From Winogradskya humida (lineage in GTDB: Bacteria; Actinomycetota; Actinomycetes; Mycobacteriales; Micromonosporaceae), in assembly GCF_016862215.1 (NCBI RefSeq), contig NZ_BOMN01000087.1, positions 224,832 through 288,831 on the forward strand: DNA of 64,000 nt. The letters are read 5' to 3'. Positions 35,692 through 43,607 of the stretch are shown piece after piece (the stretch's first letter is position 1; each line of letters starts with the position of its first letter). The notes under the pieces were generated by a model. The model saw nothing but the letters and a program-made list of their open reading frames with translations, ran no database searches and was not told where the DNA came from. The position numbers and the translations under genes are program-made.

Positions 35692-36986
35692 CCGACTACG
35701 TCTTCGTCGGGCCCTCGCTCGACCGCGGCTCCGTGACCGAGCTCCTGCCCGGTGCGGTGGTCCGCCCACCCGTCGCACACGGCGACCTGCAGGCACTCCC
35801 GCTGGCCGCCGGCGACCGGGTCCTGCTCATCGACGGCCTGTTCATGCAGACCGCCCCGGTCCGGCACCGCGAGATCCTGGCGCTGCTCGAACGCGGCATC
35901 ACCGTCGCCGGCAGCAGCAGCATGGGTGCCCTGCGCGCCGCCGAACTGTGGCGCTTCGGGATGCGCGGCGTCGGTGAGATCTTCCGCCTGTACGCGGAGG
36001 GCGTCATCGACGGCGACGACGAGGTGGCGATGGCCTACGCCCCCGCGGACGAGGGATACCGGGCGCTGAGCCAGCCGCTCGTGACCATCCGGCTGGCCCT
36101 GCGCGACGCCTGCTCGGCCGGTGTGATCACCCCTGACGAGGAAGCCGCGCTGCTGGAACGTGCCCGCGCCGTGCCGTTCCGGGCGCGGGGATACCGGGTC
36201 TTCCGTCCCGGCCGCTCCTCCGGGGAGCAGCGTTTCCTCGGCTGGCTCGCGGACAACCCGCGCGACGCCAAGGCCGCCGATGCCCGGCTCCTGCTGCGCA
36301 GCGCCGCCCTGCTGACCCCGCCCGGCCCGGCCGACGCACCCGTCGCCCACGTCGACTCGAGCTTCTACAAGGCCTGGCAGGTCCGCAACACCAGCCGCAG
36401 CTACGACGGCACCACCGTCACCGACCACGACCTCATCATCGCGATCATGCTGCTGCATCCCGAATACCCGGCGCTGCACCGGCGGGACACCCTCGCGAAC
36501 CTCGCCGGCGTGACCCCGGAGAACCCGGACGTCGAGCGCCTCGCCCTTGCCGCGGCCCGGCAACGGGGCGGCCTCGGCCACGACTGGGCACCCGAACCCG
36601 GCCTCGACGACGCCGAACGGACCCTGCGAACGCTCGCCCGCGGCTTCGGAACCTTCGGCGACCAGGCCATCGCCGCGCAGATGCTGCCCGCCGTCCTCGG
36701 CGACGAGCGCACCCTGCGGGCCGCCGCCGCGTTCGTCGCCGAAGCCGAGCTGGTCAACGCCGGGCTGCCGCGGCCCGACCCGCACCTGCCGGAACGCAAC
36801 CGGTTCAGCGACCGGCGCATCGACGAGACGTACGCCCGGATCTGGGGCGTCGCCCCCGCCGATCTGGAAATGGTCGTCTGGGACCGGGGGCTGCGCAGCC
36901 TCGAAGAATTCCGCACCGTCGCCGAACCGCTCGTCGCGGGCCTGCGGCTGTTCGGTGCACCCCGCTTCCCGAGGACGGAGTCCTGA
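35688..36986 (+). CDS. TfuA-like protein
   Basis: 432 residues. The N-terminal 200 match TfuA: YVFVGPSLDRGSV, VLLIDGLFMQTAPVRHREIL, VAGSSSMGALRAAELWRFGMRGVGEIF and GDDEVAMAYAP. The C-terminal 230 residues are an extension (FLGWLADNPRDAKAA, FYKAWQVRN, LAALGVTP-like helices) found in longer TfuA homologues. TfuA is the partner that enables YcaO thioamidation, perhaps by delivering sulfur. The start overlaps the YcaO stop (ATGA) and the stop overlaps the radical SAM start (TGATG), so all three are co-translated. Confidence 0.92.
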   Translation: MTDYVFVGPSLDRGSVTELLPGAVVRPPVAHGDLQALPLAAGDRVLLIDGLFMQTAPVRHREILALLERGITVAGSSSMGALRAAELWRFGMRGVGEIFRLYAEGVIDGDDEVAMAYAPADEGYRALSQPLVTIRLALRDACSAGVITPDEEAALLERARAVPFRARGYRVFRPGRSSGEQRFLGWLADNPRDAKAADARLLLRSAALLTPPGPADAPVAHVDSSFYKAWQVRNTSRSYDGTTVTDHDLIIAIMLLHPEYPALHRRDTLANLAGVTPENPDVERLALAAARQRGGLGHDWAPEPGLDDAERTLRTLARGFGTFGDQAIAAQMLPAVLGDERTLRAAAAFVAEAELVNAGLPRPDPHLPERNRFSDRRIDETYARIWGVAPADLEMVVWDRGLRSLEEFRTVAEPLVAGLRLFGAPRFPRTES

Positions 36987-39208
36987 TGGCCAAGGTCGCC
37001 CTGCTCTACCCGCCGATCACCGATCCCACATCCGGCTACCACAGCCTGAGTTACATCGACTCGTACGCCCGGGCGCAGGGCCATCCGGCCGCGGACCTCA
37101 TCGACGTCAACATCGAGGCGTTCCACCACTCGTACTCCCCGGCCGGGCTCGCCTGGCTGGACCAGGAGCTCGCCGGGCCGCACGAATACCTGGACCACGG
37201 CGGGTACCGGCTCGACAAGGACCTCGTCTCCGCGCACCTGCTGCGCATCGGCGAGCCCGATCCGGAACGGGTCCGCGCCGCGGTCGCCACGTTGCAGGAC
37301 CCGGTCCGCTTCTACGACTACAACCAGTACCAGGACGCGGTCGAGGGCATCGTCGGGTGGATGAACACGCTGTCCACCACCGGTTTCCCCGGCCAGTTCC
37401 GGGAAGGCTTCCACCTGGAGGCGCCGCCGCCGATCGGGATCGGCTCGGTACGCGCGCTCACCAGCCACACTCTGCTCGAGCGGCTCAGCCGGCCGTACCA
37501 GTCGTACTACGAGAACGTTCTTCTGCCACGCCTGACGCGCGGCGGGTACGACATCATCGGCATCAACATCACGTACCAGTGGCAACTGCCGTTCGCGTTG
37601 TGGCTCGCGCATCTCGTGCGTACGGCCATGCCCGATGTCTTTGTCGTCGCCGGTGGGACCGAGGTCTCCGACGTCTGGAAGAACGCCGCCGAACGGGACA
37701 TGGTCTTCCGGGTCTTCAACGACATCGACGCGATCGTGGTCGGCGAGGGCGAGACCGCCTATGTGGAACTGCTCGAAGCGCTCGACGCGGGCCGGCTGCC
37801 GGTGACCCACCCCAACATCCGGCTGCACCCGAAATACGGTGCGATCCGCCCGCTGCCGATGCTGCACTACGAAAAGCTCGCGACCGTCCCCACCCCCGAC
37901 TTCAGCCGGCTCCCGTGGGACCAGTATCTGAGCCCGGAACGGTTCGTCTACTACTCGCCGAGCCGCGGCTGCTACTGGAACAAGTGCACGTTCTGCGACT
38001 ACGGGCTCAACACCGACGGCCCGACCAGCCCGTGGCGCCAGGACACCGTCGACACGATGATCAGGGACGTCACCGAACTGTCGAAGTTCGCCAAGTTCAT
38101 CTACTTCTCCGTCGACGTGCTCGCTCCCGCCACCATCCTGCGCTTCGCCGAACAGGTCGTCGACCGTGGCATCGACCTGCGCTGGGGAGCCGAGATCAGG
38201 CTCGAGAAATACTGGTCCGCCGAACGCTGCGCACTGCTCAAACGCAGCGGGTGCACGGCGATCTCGGTCGGCTTCGAATCGGCCAACCAGCGCATCCTCG
38301 ACCTCATCGACAAGGGCACCAAGCCGGCACAGGTCAAACAGACGATCGCCGCGATGACCGGGGCCGGCATCGGCGTCCAGATGATGGGCTTCACCGGGTT
38401 CCCCACGGAGACCCGCGAGGAAGCCCTCGACAGCATCAACTTCCTGGTCGACAACCGCGACCTGTGGACCTTCGGCGGCCTCGGCGACTTCGTGCTCACC
38501 CCCGGAGCCATCGTCGCCAAACAGCCGGACCGCTTCGGCATCAGCAACCTGCGCCGCCCCACCGGCGGGGACGTGGCCCCGGTGCTGCTCTACGACGAGC
38601 CCATCACCGAAGCGGTGCACGACGAGATCATCGAGGCCAAGAAGCAACTGAACCAGGGCCACTACGACCGGCCCTGGCTCGGCTCGGTCGACACGCCGCA
38701 CTCGTTCTTCTACCACGACCGCTTCGGCACCGGGGTACGCCGGCACCTCGACGAGGAGAGCGCCCTGAAGCCGGCTGACGAGGACCGTGCTTTCGTCCTC
38801 AACGGCGAGTTCATCCCCGAACCCGACCCGGCTGTGCTCGGCAGGTACTGCGAGCTGTACGGCGTACCCCGCCAGGCCCTTCCCGCGGGCCGCCTCACCT
38901 TCCGCCGTACGGACGGGCGCATCTTCCTGCTCCCGCCCGCCACCCGGCTGTTCCTGAAGCTCTTCGCCGAGCCGTCGACGCTGGCGGACGCCCGAGCGCG
39001 GGCCTGGATCCTGGCCTCCTCGGACACCGGCAAGACGTGGCAGACGCTCGTGAACCTCCGCCTGATCCGCCGGGACGCGGACCCGGCGTCAGAGGAGGGA
39101 CGTCACCGCCGCGAACTGCGAGTCGTGCCAGACGAGGGGCCTGCGGCTGGGGTCGGCGTCCATCGAGACCACCTTGAGCAGGACGATCAGGTGGTCGCCG
39201 CCGGGTGA
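36986..39208 (+). CDS. Cobalamin-binding-type radical SAM protein of the RiPP cluster
   Basis: 740 residues. The N-terminal 250 resemble a B12-binding Rossmann domain (KVALLYPPITDPTSGYHSL, YDIIGINITYQWQLPFALWLA, VFVVAGGTEVSDVW). The radical SAM cluster motif at Cys329, Cys334 and Cys337 (SRGCYWNKCTFCDYG) is CX4CX2C, one residue longer than the canonical CX3CX2C. SAM-binding and barrel segments follow (WGAEIRLEKYW, ISVGFESANQRILDLIDKG). Possible roles are methylation of an unactivated carbon or another radical modification of the peptide. The last 39 residues run antisense over the flavin reductase gene and look random, so the functional C-terminus may end earlier. Confidence 0.88.
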   Translation: MAKVALLYPPITDPTSGYHSLSYIDSYARAQGHPAADLIDVNIEAFHHSYSPAGLAWLDQELAGPHEYLDHGGYRLDKDLVSAHLLRIGEPDPERVRAAVATLQDPVRFYDYNQYQDAVEGIVGWMNTLSTTGFPGQFREGFHLEAPPPIGIGSVRALTSHTLLERLSRPYQSYYENVLLPRLTRGGYDIIGINITYQWQLPFALWLAHLVRTAMPDVFVVAGGTEVSDVWKNAAERDMVFRVFNDIDAIVVGEGETAYVELLEALDAGRLPVTHPNIRLHPKYGAIRPLPMLHYEKLATVPTPDFSRLPWDQYLSPERFVYYSPSRGCYWNKCTFCDYGLNTDGPTSPWRQDTVDTMIRDVTELSKFAKFIYFSVDVLAPATILRFAEQVVDRGIDLRWGAEIRLEKYWSAERCALLKRSGCTAISVGFESANQRILDLIDKGTKPAQVKQTIAAMTGAGIGVQMMGFTGFPTETREEALDSINFLVDNRDLWTFGGLGDFVLTPGAIVAKQPDRFGISNLRRPTGGDVAPVLLYDEPITEAVHDEIIEAKKQLNQGHYDRPWLGSVDTPHSFFYHDRFGTGVRRHLDEESALKPADEDRAFVLNGEFIPEPDPAVLGRYCELYGVPRQALPAGRLTFRRTDGRIFLLPPATRLFLKLFAEPSTLADARARAWILASSDTGKTWQTLVNLRLIRRDADPASEEGRHRRELRVVPDEGPAAGVGVHRDHLEQDDQVVAAG

Positions 39209-39562
39209 GACGCTTTCCGTCTCGCATTCGAAGCGGGCTGCCGCGTCGGTGAGGAGCAGCGCGCCCCGGGCCGTCTCGTCGAATTTGGCGTCGGCGAAGC
39301 GGTCGCGGGTGCGGCTGGCCAGTTGGCGGCCGAGCCAGGCGTGCTCCTCGGTGAGGACGCTGACGCCGATCGTGCCGGCGGTGCTCAGCACGGGCCAGGT
39401 GCGGGACCCGGCGTCGATGCAGAGCGCGAGCAGCGGCGGGTCGAGCGACACCGACACGAACGCGCTGACGGCGAGGCCGACCGGTGCGCCGTCGATCTGT
39501 GCGGCCACCGCCATCACGCCCCGGGGGTACAGGGTGAAGGCCTTGCGGAGCTCGTCAGTCAC
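39089..39562 (-). CDS. Flavin reductase-domain protein (RutF/HpaC-like)
   Basis: 157 residues, the size of small FMN-dependent NAD(P)H:flavin reductases. It shows LYPRGVMAVAAQIDGAPVGLAVSAF, SLDPPLLALCID, FAVSVLTEEH-like GVSVLTEEHAWLGRQLASR and GDHLIVLLKV. It would supply reduced flavin to the LLM monooxygenase of the same leftward gene group. The GTG start overlaps the upstream Ohr stop by 8 bases. Its 3' end overlaps the radical SAM frame by 120 bases on the other strand. It is the last gene of the leftward catabolic operon. Confidence 0.87.
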   Translation of the reverse strand: MTDELRKAFTLYPRGVMAVAAQIDGAPVGLAVSAFVSVSLDPPLLALCIDAGSRTWPVLSTAGTIGVSVLTEEHAWLGRQLASRTRDRFADAKFDETARGALLLTDAAARFECETESVSPGGDHLIVLLKVVSMDADPSRRPLVWHDSQFAAVTSLL

Positions 39563-39989
39563 GGGGACCCGCCACCCATTGCCCGTTGGCGGTGATCGTC
39601 ACGTCGACGTTGCCGCGCAGGGCGTTGGAGTACGGGCAGACCCGGTCGGCCTCGGTGGCCAGCTCGACGGCCTGCGCGGGGTCGGTGACGCCGGGGATGG
39701 TCACGGCCAGCGTCGCGCCGATGCGGAAGCTGCCGTCGTCGACGGACGAGAGCGAGACCTCGGAGTCGACGCTGGTCGCGCCGAGGTCGACGCGGGCCCG
39801 GCGGGCGACGGTGGCCAGGGCGCCCTCGAAACAGGCGGCGTAGGCCACGGCGAACAGCTGCTCGGGGTTGGTGCCCGGGCCGTTGGTCGCCGGGCGGGAC
39901 AGGTCGACGTCGAGATGGCCGTCGTCGCTGCGGCCGTGGCCGTTGCGCCCTCCCTCGACGTGGGCCTTCGCGGTGTAGATGTGCGGCAT
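39555..39989 (-). CDS. OsmC/Ohr-family peroxiredoxin
   Basis: 144 residues, Ohr branch of the OsmC family. It has the two redox Cys blocks, YAACFEGALATVAR and RVCPYSNALRGNVDV. It reduces organic hydroperoxides using thiols. The ATG at 39989 follows CAGGAGAG; an upstream extension of 22 codons is not family-like. Sitting in the catabolic operon with flavin enzymes, it may detoxify peroxides formed by uncoupled monooxygenase or by GMC oxidase turnover. Confidence 0.93.
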   Translation of the reverse strand: MPHIYTAKAHVEGGRNGHGRSDDGHLDVDLSRPATNGPGTNPEQLFAVAYAACFEGALATVARRARVDLGATSVDSEVSLSSVDDGSFRIGATLAVTIPGVTDPAQAVELATEADRVCPYSNALRGNVDVTITANGQWVAGPRD

Positions 39990-40012
39990 GGTCTCTCCTG
40001 GAACGATGGGGA

Positions 40013-41473
40013 TCAGAACGGGTAGCGGGCGATCTCGGGCTGGCTGGTGAGCCATTGCTGCTCGGTGAAGGCGTCGGCGTTGTAGCGGCTGGAGCCCACG
40101 CGGCTGCCGTTGCCGGAGGCGCGGACGCCGCCGAACGGCTGCAGGACGTCGTCGACCAGGGTCTGGTCGTTGACGTGGACGTTGCCGCTGACGATGCGGT
40201 CGGCGAACGCCAGCCCGCGGCCGACGTCGCCGGTCAGGACGCCCGCCGACAGGCCGTACTCGGTGCCGTTGGTGAGCTCGACCGCCTCGTCGACGTCGGC
40301 GAACGTCGTGACCGGGGCGACCGGTCCGAAGATCTCCAGGTCGTAGGCGCTCATGCCGGGCCGGACCCCGGAGAGCACGGTGGGGGAGTAGAACAGGCCG
40401 TCGTAGGTGCCGCCGGTGACGACGGTCGCGCCCGCTGCCTGCGTGTCGGTGACGATCCTGTGTACGGAGTCACGTTGCCGCACGTCGATGATGGGTCCGA
40501 TCGCGACGGACGGGTCCAGCGCGGCGTTGCCGATCCGCAGGGCGCTCGCGCGGGCGGCGAGGCGGGCGACGTACTCGTCGGCGATGGATTCGTGAACGAG
40601 GTGCCGGCTGGACGACATGCAGATCTGTCCCGCGTGCATGAACGATCCCCACGCCCCGGCACCGGCCGCGGCGTCGAGGTCGGCATCGTCGAGGACGACG
40701 AGCGCGGAGTTCCCGCCGAGTTCGAGATGGACCCGCTTGAGGTGCTTCGCGGCCTGGACGGCGATCGAGCGCCCGGCGGCGGTCGAGCCGGTGAAAGCGA
40801 TGATGGGTACGTCCGGATGGTCGACGATGGCGGCACCGAGCGCGCCGTCGCCGGGGAGCACGGCGAGCGCGTCCTGCGGTAGTCCCGCCTGGAACAGGGC
40901 CTCGGCGATGATCGTGCCGCCGCTGACCGCCGTGCGGGGATCGGGCTTGACCACGACGCTGTTGCCGACGGCGAGGGCCGGGGCGATGCTGCGCAGGGCG
41001 AGGTACAGCGGCGAGTTGAACGGCGCGATCACGCCGACGACGCCGGCCGGGATGCGCCGGGAGATGCTGAGCCGGCCCCGCGGCGACGGGTACGTCTCGC
41101 CGGTCGGTTCCAGCGCCAGCCCGGCGGCGGCGTGCAGGGCCTGCGCGCTGATCGTCAGCTCGAACATCGCCTTGCCGACGGTGGCGCCACCCTCGCGGAC
41201 GAGCCAGCCGGCCAGCTCCGGCAGGTTGGTCTCGATGAGGCGGCCGGCCTCGTGCAGGACGGCCGCGCGGTCGAAGGCGGGGCGGGCGGCCCACGCGCGC
41301 TGACCGGGGATGAGCCGGGCCACCGCCGCGGACAGGTCGCCGGCGGAGGCGGTGGCGATCCGGCCGAGGACGGCGCCGGTGGCGGGCTCGGTGATGTCGG
41401 CGGTGGACGTGGCCGGTTGCGCGGCGCCGGCGTACAGCACCTGGGGCATCCGGCCCGGGTCGAGAAGCGGCAT
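40013..41473 (-). CDS. Aldehyde dehydrogenase (benzaldehyde dehydrogenase-like)
   Basis: 486 residues, normal ALDH length. The NAD-binding part is GVVGVIAPFNSPLYLALRSIAPALA and FTGSTAAGR. The general-base Glu lies in HLELGGNSALVVL and the catalytic Cys in HAGQICMSSSR. The C-terminal block is EIFGPVAPV. It oxidises an aldehyde to an acid with NAD(P). The sequence is closest in style to aromatic-aldehyde dehydrogenases, so it may take the aldehyde produced by the GMC oxidoreductase encoded just upstream (9-base gap). Confidence 0.93.
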   Translation of the reverse strand: MPLLDPGRMPQVLYAGAAQPATSTADITEPATGAVLGRIATASAGDLSAAVARLIPGQRAWAARPAFDRAAVLHEAGRLIETNLPELAGWLVREGGATVGKAMFELTISAQALHAAAGLALEPTGETYPSPRGRLSISRRIPAGVVGVIAPFNSPLYLALRSIAPALAVGNSVVVKPDPRTAVSGGTIIAEALFQAGLPQDALAVLPGDGALGAAIVDHPDVPIIAFTGSTAAGRSIAVQAAKHLKRVHLELGGNSALVVLDDADLDAAAGAGAWGSFMHAGQICMSSSRHLVHESIADEYVARLAARASALRIGNAALDPSVAIGPIIDVRQRDSVHRIVTDTQAAGATVVTGGTYDGLFYSPTVLSGVRPGMSAYDLEIFGPVAPVTTFADVDEAVELTNGTEYGLSAGVLTGDVGRGLAFADRIVSGNVHVNDQTLVDDVLQPFGGVRASGNGSRVGSSRYNADAFTEQQWLTSQPEIARYPF

Positions 41474-41482
41474 CGCTGTCCT

Positions 41483-42919
41483 CTATTCGCTGAGGTGGTC
41501 GGCGACCAGCGCGGCGCCGCGCAGGCCGATCATCATCGAGGTGAGCATCGTGTTGGCCCGGGGGCTGGCCGGCATGATCGAGGCGTCGGCGATCGACACC
41601 CCGGTGACTCCGGCGACGGTGAGGGTGGGGTCGACGACCGCGCCGGGGTCGGTGCCCATGCGGCAGGTGCCGACGAGGTGCCCGTACGACTCGAGGTGGT
41701 CCGGCAGTTGGTTTCTGTCCTGCCACCACGGGTTGTCCGGCGGGACCAGGACATCGCCGAGTGCGTCGAGGGCTGCCTGCGCGTCGTCGAGCAGCAGGTC
41801 GAAGGCCTTGGCGTCCTGCGGGTCGCCGAGGTGGTTCAGATGCACCTCGGTCGTGCCGTCCGGGGCGAGCCGGACCGAGCCGCGGCTGATCGCCCGCATC
41901 AGGCCGAGGCCGAGGAAGACGTCGGCGGCGTCGGCGTCCGGCAGGTACGGCTGGGCCTGGTGCGGATAGAGGTGCACCTCCACCCGGTCGTCGCCGAGGA
42001 TCTCGTAGCGCAGGAGCACGCCGTTGACCGGGCGCAGCGCGGGTGCGGCCGGGTCGGTGGCGCGGATCTGCAGCACGGTCCACGGGTGGTCCTGCAGGTT
42101 GGCGCCGACCTCGGGGGCGTCGTGCACGAGCGGGATGCCCGCCTCGGCGAGGTCGGCTGCCGGGCCGATGCCGGAGCGCAGCAGCAGCGCCGGGGACTCG
42201 ACCGAACCCGCGCACACGATCACGTGGTCGGCGCTGATCGTTCCCGTGTCGGTCTCCACGCCGACGCAGCGGGTGCCGTCGAACAGGAGCCGTTTCGCGG
42301 TCGTGTTCGCGCGCAGGTGCGGGCGGAGCCGGGGGAGCAGGGCCTCGTGGACGCCGTACCGCACAGCGCCGGGTCTGGTGTTGGTCGGCCAGTGCCCGAC
42401 ACCGAGCATGCCGGGTGCGTTCTGGTCCTCGACCCACTCATGCCCCCGCTCGCCGGCCCACTGCGCGAACGCGGTGTCGACCGGGCCGAAACTGAGCCGG
42501 GTGATCGGGATCGGTCCGGTACTGCCGTGCCCGGGCCGGTCGCCGAACTGCAGATCGGTCTCCAGCGCGGCGAAGGCCGGGGCGACATCGTCCCAGCGCC
42601 AGCCGTCGATGTCCCATTCGTCGAAGCACCAGGGCTGACCGCGCAGCGCCGCCGCGGAGTTCGTCGACGTGCAGCCGCCGGTGATCCGCCCGCGCAGCAG
42701 CGGCCGGCCGGTGTCGGCGTCGACGAGTCCCCAGTCGGCATCGTCCGGGGTGGCGAGGTCGCGGCGCAGCCAGTCCGGTGGGGGAGTGCCGGCGTCGGCG
42801 CCCGCTTCGAGCAGGATGACGTCGACGTCGCCACGCGTGACGAGACCGTCCGCGCAGAACAGGCCGGCCGCTCCGCTGCCGATGATCACGACGGTCCTAC
42901 GCAAGGCTCTCACCACCAT
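41483..42919 (-). CDS. GMC-family FAD oxidoreductase (alcohol oxidase/dehydrogenase)
   Basis: 478 residues. The ADP-binding motif VVIIGSGAAGLFCADGL is at the N-terminus, then the GMC block GRITGGCTSTNSAAALRG and GVGANLQDHP-like VGANLQDHPW. The C-terminal catalytic region is HLVGTCRMGTDPGAVVDP...VSIADASIMPASPRANTMLTSMMIG. It oxidises a primary alcohol to an aldehyde with FAD. The start overlaps the SDR gene by 23 bases. GMC alcohol oxidase plus SDR also occurs in pyridoxine degradation, one candidate pathway for this island. Confidence 0.92.
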   Translation of the reverse strand: MVVRALRRTVVIIGSGAAGLFCADGLVTRGDVDVILLEAGADAGTPPPDWLRRDLATPDDADWGLVDADTGRPLLRGRITGGCTSTNSAAALRGQPWCFDEWDIDGWRWDDVAPAFAALETDLQFGDRPGHGSTGPIPITRLSFGPVDTAFAQWAGERGHEWVEDQNAPGMLGVGHWPTNTRPGAVRYGVHEALLPRLRPHLRANTTAKRLLFDGTRCVGVETDTGTISADHVIVCAGSVESPALLLRSGIGPAADLAEAGIPLVHDAPEVGANLQDHPWTVLQIRATDPAAPALRPVNGVLLRYEILGDDRVEVHLYPHQAQPYLPDADAADVFLGLGLMRAISRGSVRLAPDGTTEVHLNHLGDPQDAKAFDLLLDDAQAALDALGDVLVPPDNPWWQDRNQLPDHLESYGHLVGTCRMGTDPGAVVDPTLTVAGVTGVSIADASIMPASPRANTMLTSMMIGLRGAALVADHLSE

Positions 42920-43607
42920 CGAGGACGAGGATCTGACCGGTGGTCGACGCGGCTGCGGATGAGGCCAGGTACGCCACAGCCGCGGCGACGTGTTCGGTGG
43001 CGATCGGTGCGCCGAGCGGGATCGCGGCCATCTTCCGGCTGACGTAGGCGGGGTCGGCGAGGACGTCCTCGGTCATCGCGCTGGGCACCACGGTCGGGGC
43101 GACAGCGTTGACGCGGATGCCGTCCGCGGCCCATTCCAGGGCGAGCAGCCGGGTCAGGTGGCTGAGCCCGGCCTTGCTGACGCCGTACGCGAGGGAGTTC
43201 TTCGCGGCGAGGAAGGCGTGGGTCGACGAGATCGACACGATGGAACCCCGGGCGTCGGCGAGCGGGGCGTGGGCGGCCTTCGCCATCCGGTACGCGCCGG
43301 TGAGGTTGACGTCGAGCACGTGCTGGAATGTCGCGACGTCGGTCTCCAGGGCGGTGCGGCGGACCATGATCCCGGCGGCGTTGACGAGCAGCGACAGCTC
43401 GCCGTGCGCTTGTGCGGCAGCCGAGACGACCTCGTTGCAGGAGTCGTCGTCGGTGACGTCGAGCCGGTGCGTGGTGATGCCTTCGCCGGCGTCGAGCCCT
43501 GCCAGGGAGCTGTCTGCCAGGGCCAGGCGCATCCCGGCGGCGCCGAGCGCGGCGGCGATCGCCTGCCCGATGGCCCCGGCGGCGCCGGTGATGAGTGCGG
43601 TCGTCAT
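42897..43607 (-). CDS. Short-chain dehydrogenase/reductase
   Basis: 236 residues, classical SDR. The cofactor motif is TGAAGAIGQAIA. The structural motif is VNAAGIM, with catalytic Ser in VSISSTHAF and Tyr-Lys in LAYGVSKAGL (YxxxK). NAD(P)-linked alcohol/ketone interconversion is expected. The ATG at 43607 overlaps the upstream OYE-type stop (ATGA). The much longer open frame continuing upstream is antisense-like Arg-rich sequence and is excluded. Confidence 0.93.
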   Translation of the reverse strand: MTTALITGAAGAIGQAIAAALGAAGMRLALADSSLAGLDAGEGITTHRLDVTDDDSCNEVVSAAAQAHGELSLLVNAAGIMVRRTALETDVATFQHVLDVNLTGAYRMAKAAHAPLADARGSIVSISSTHAFLAAKNSLAYGVSKAGLSHLTRLLALEWAADGIRVNAVAPTVVPSAMTEDVLADPAYVSRKMAAIPLGAPIATEHVAAAVAYLASSAAASTTGQILVLDGGESLA

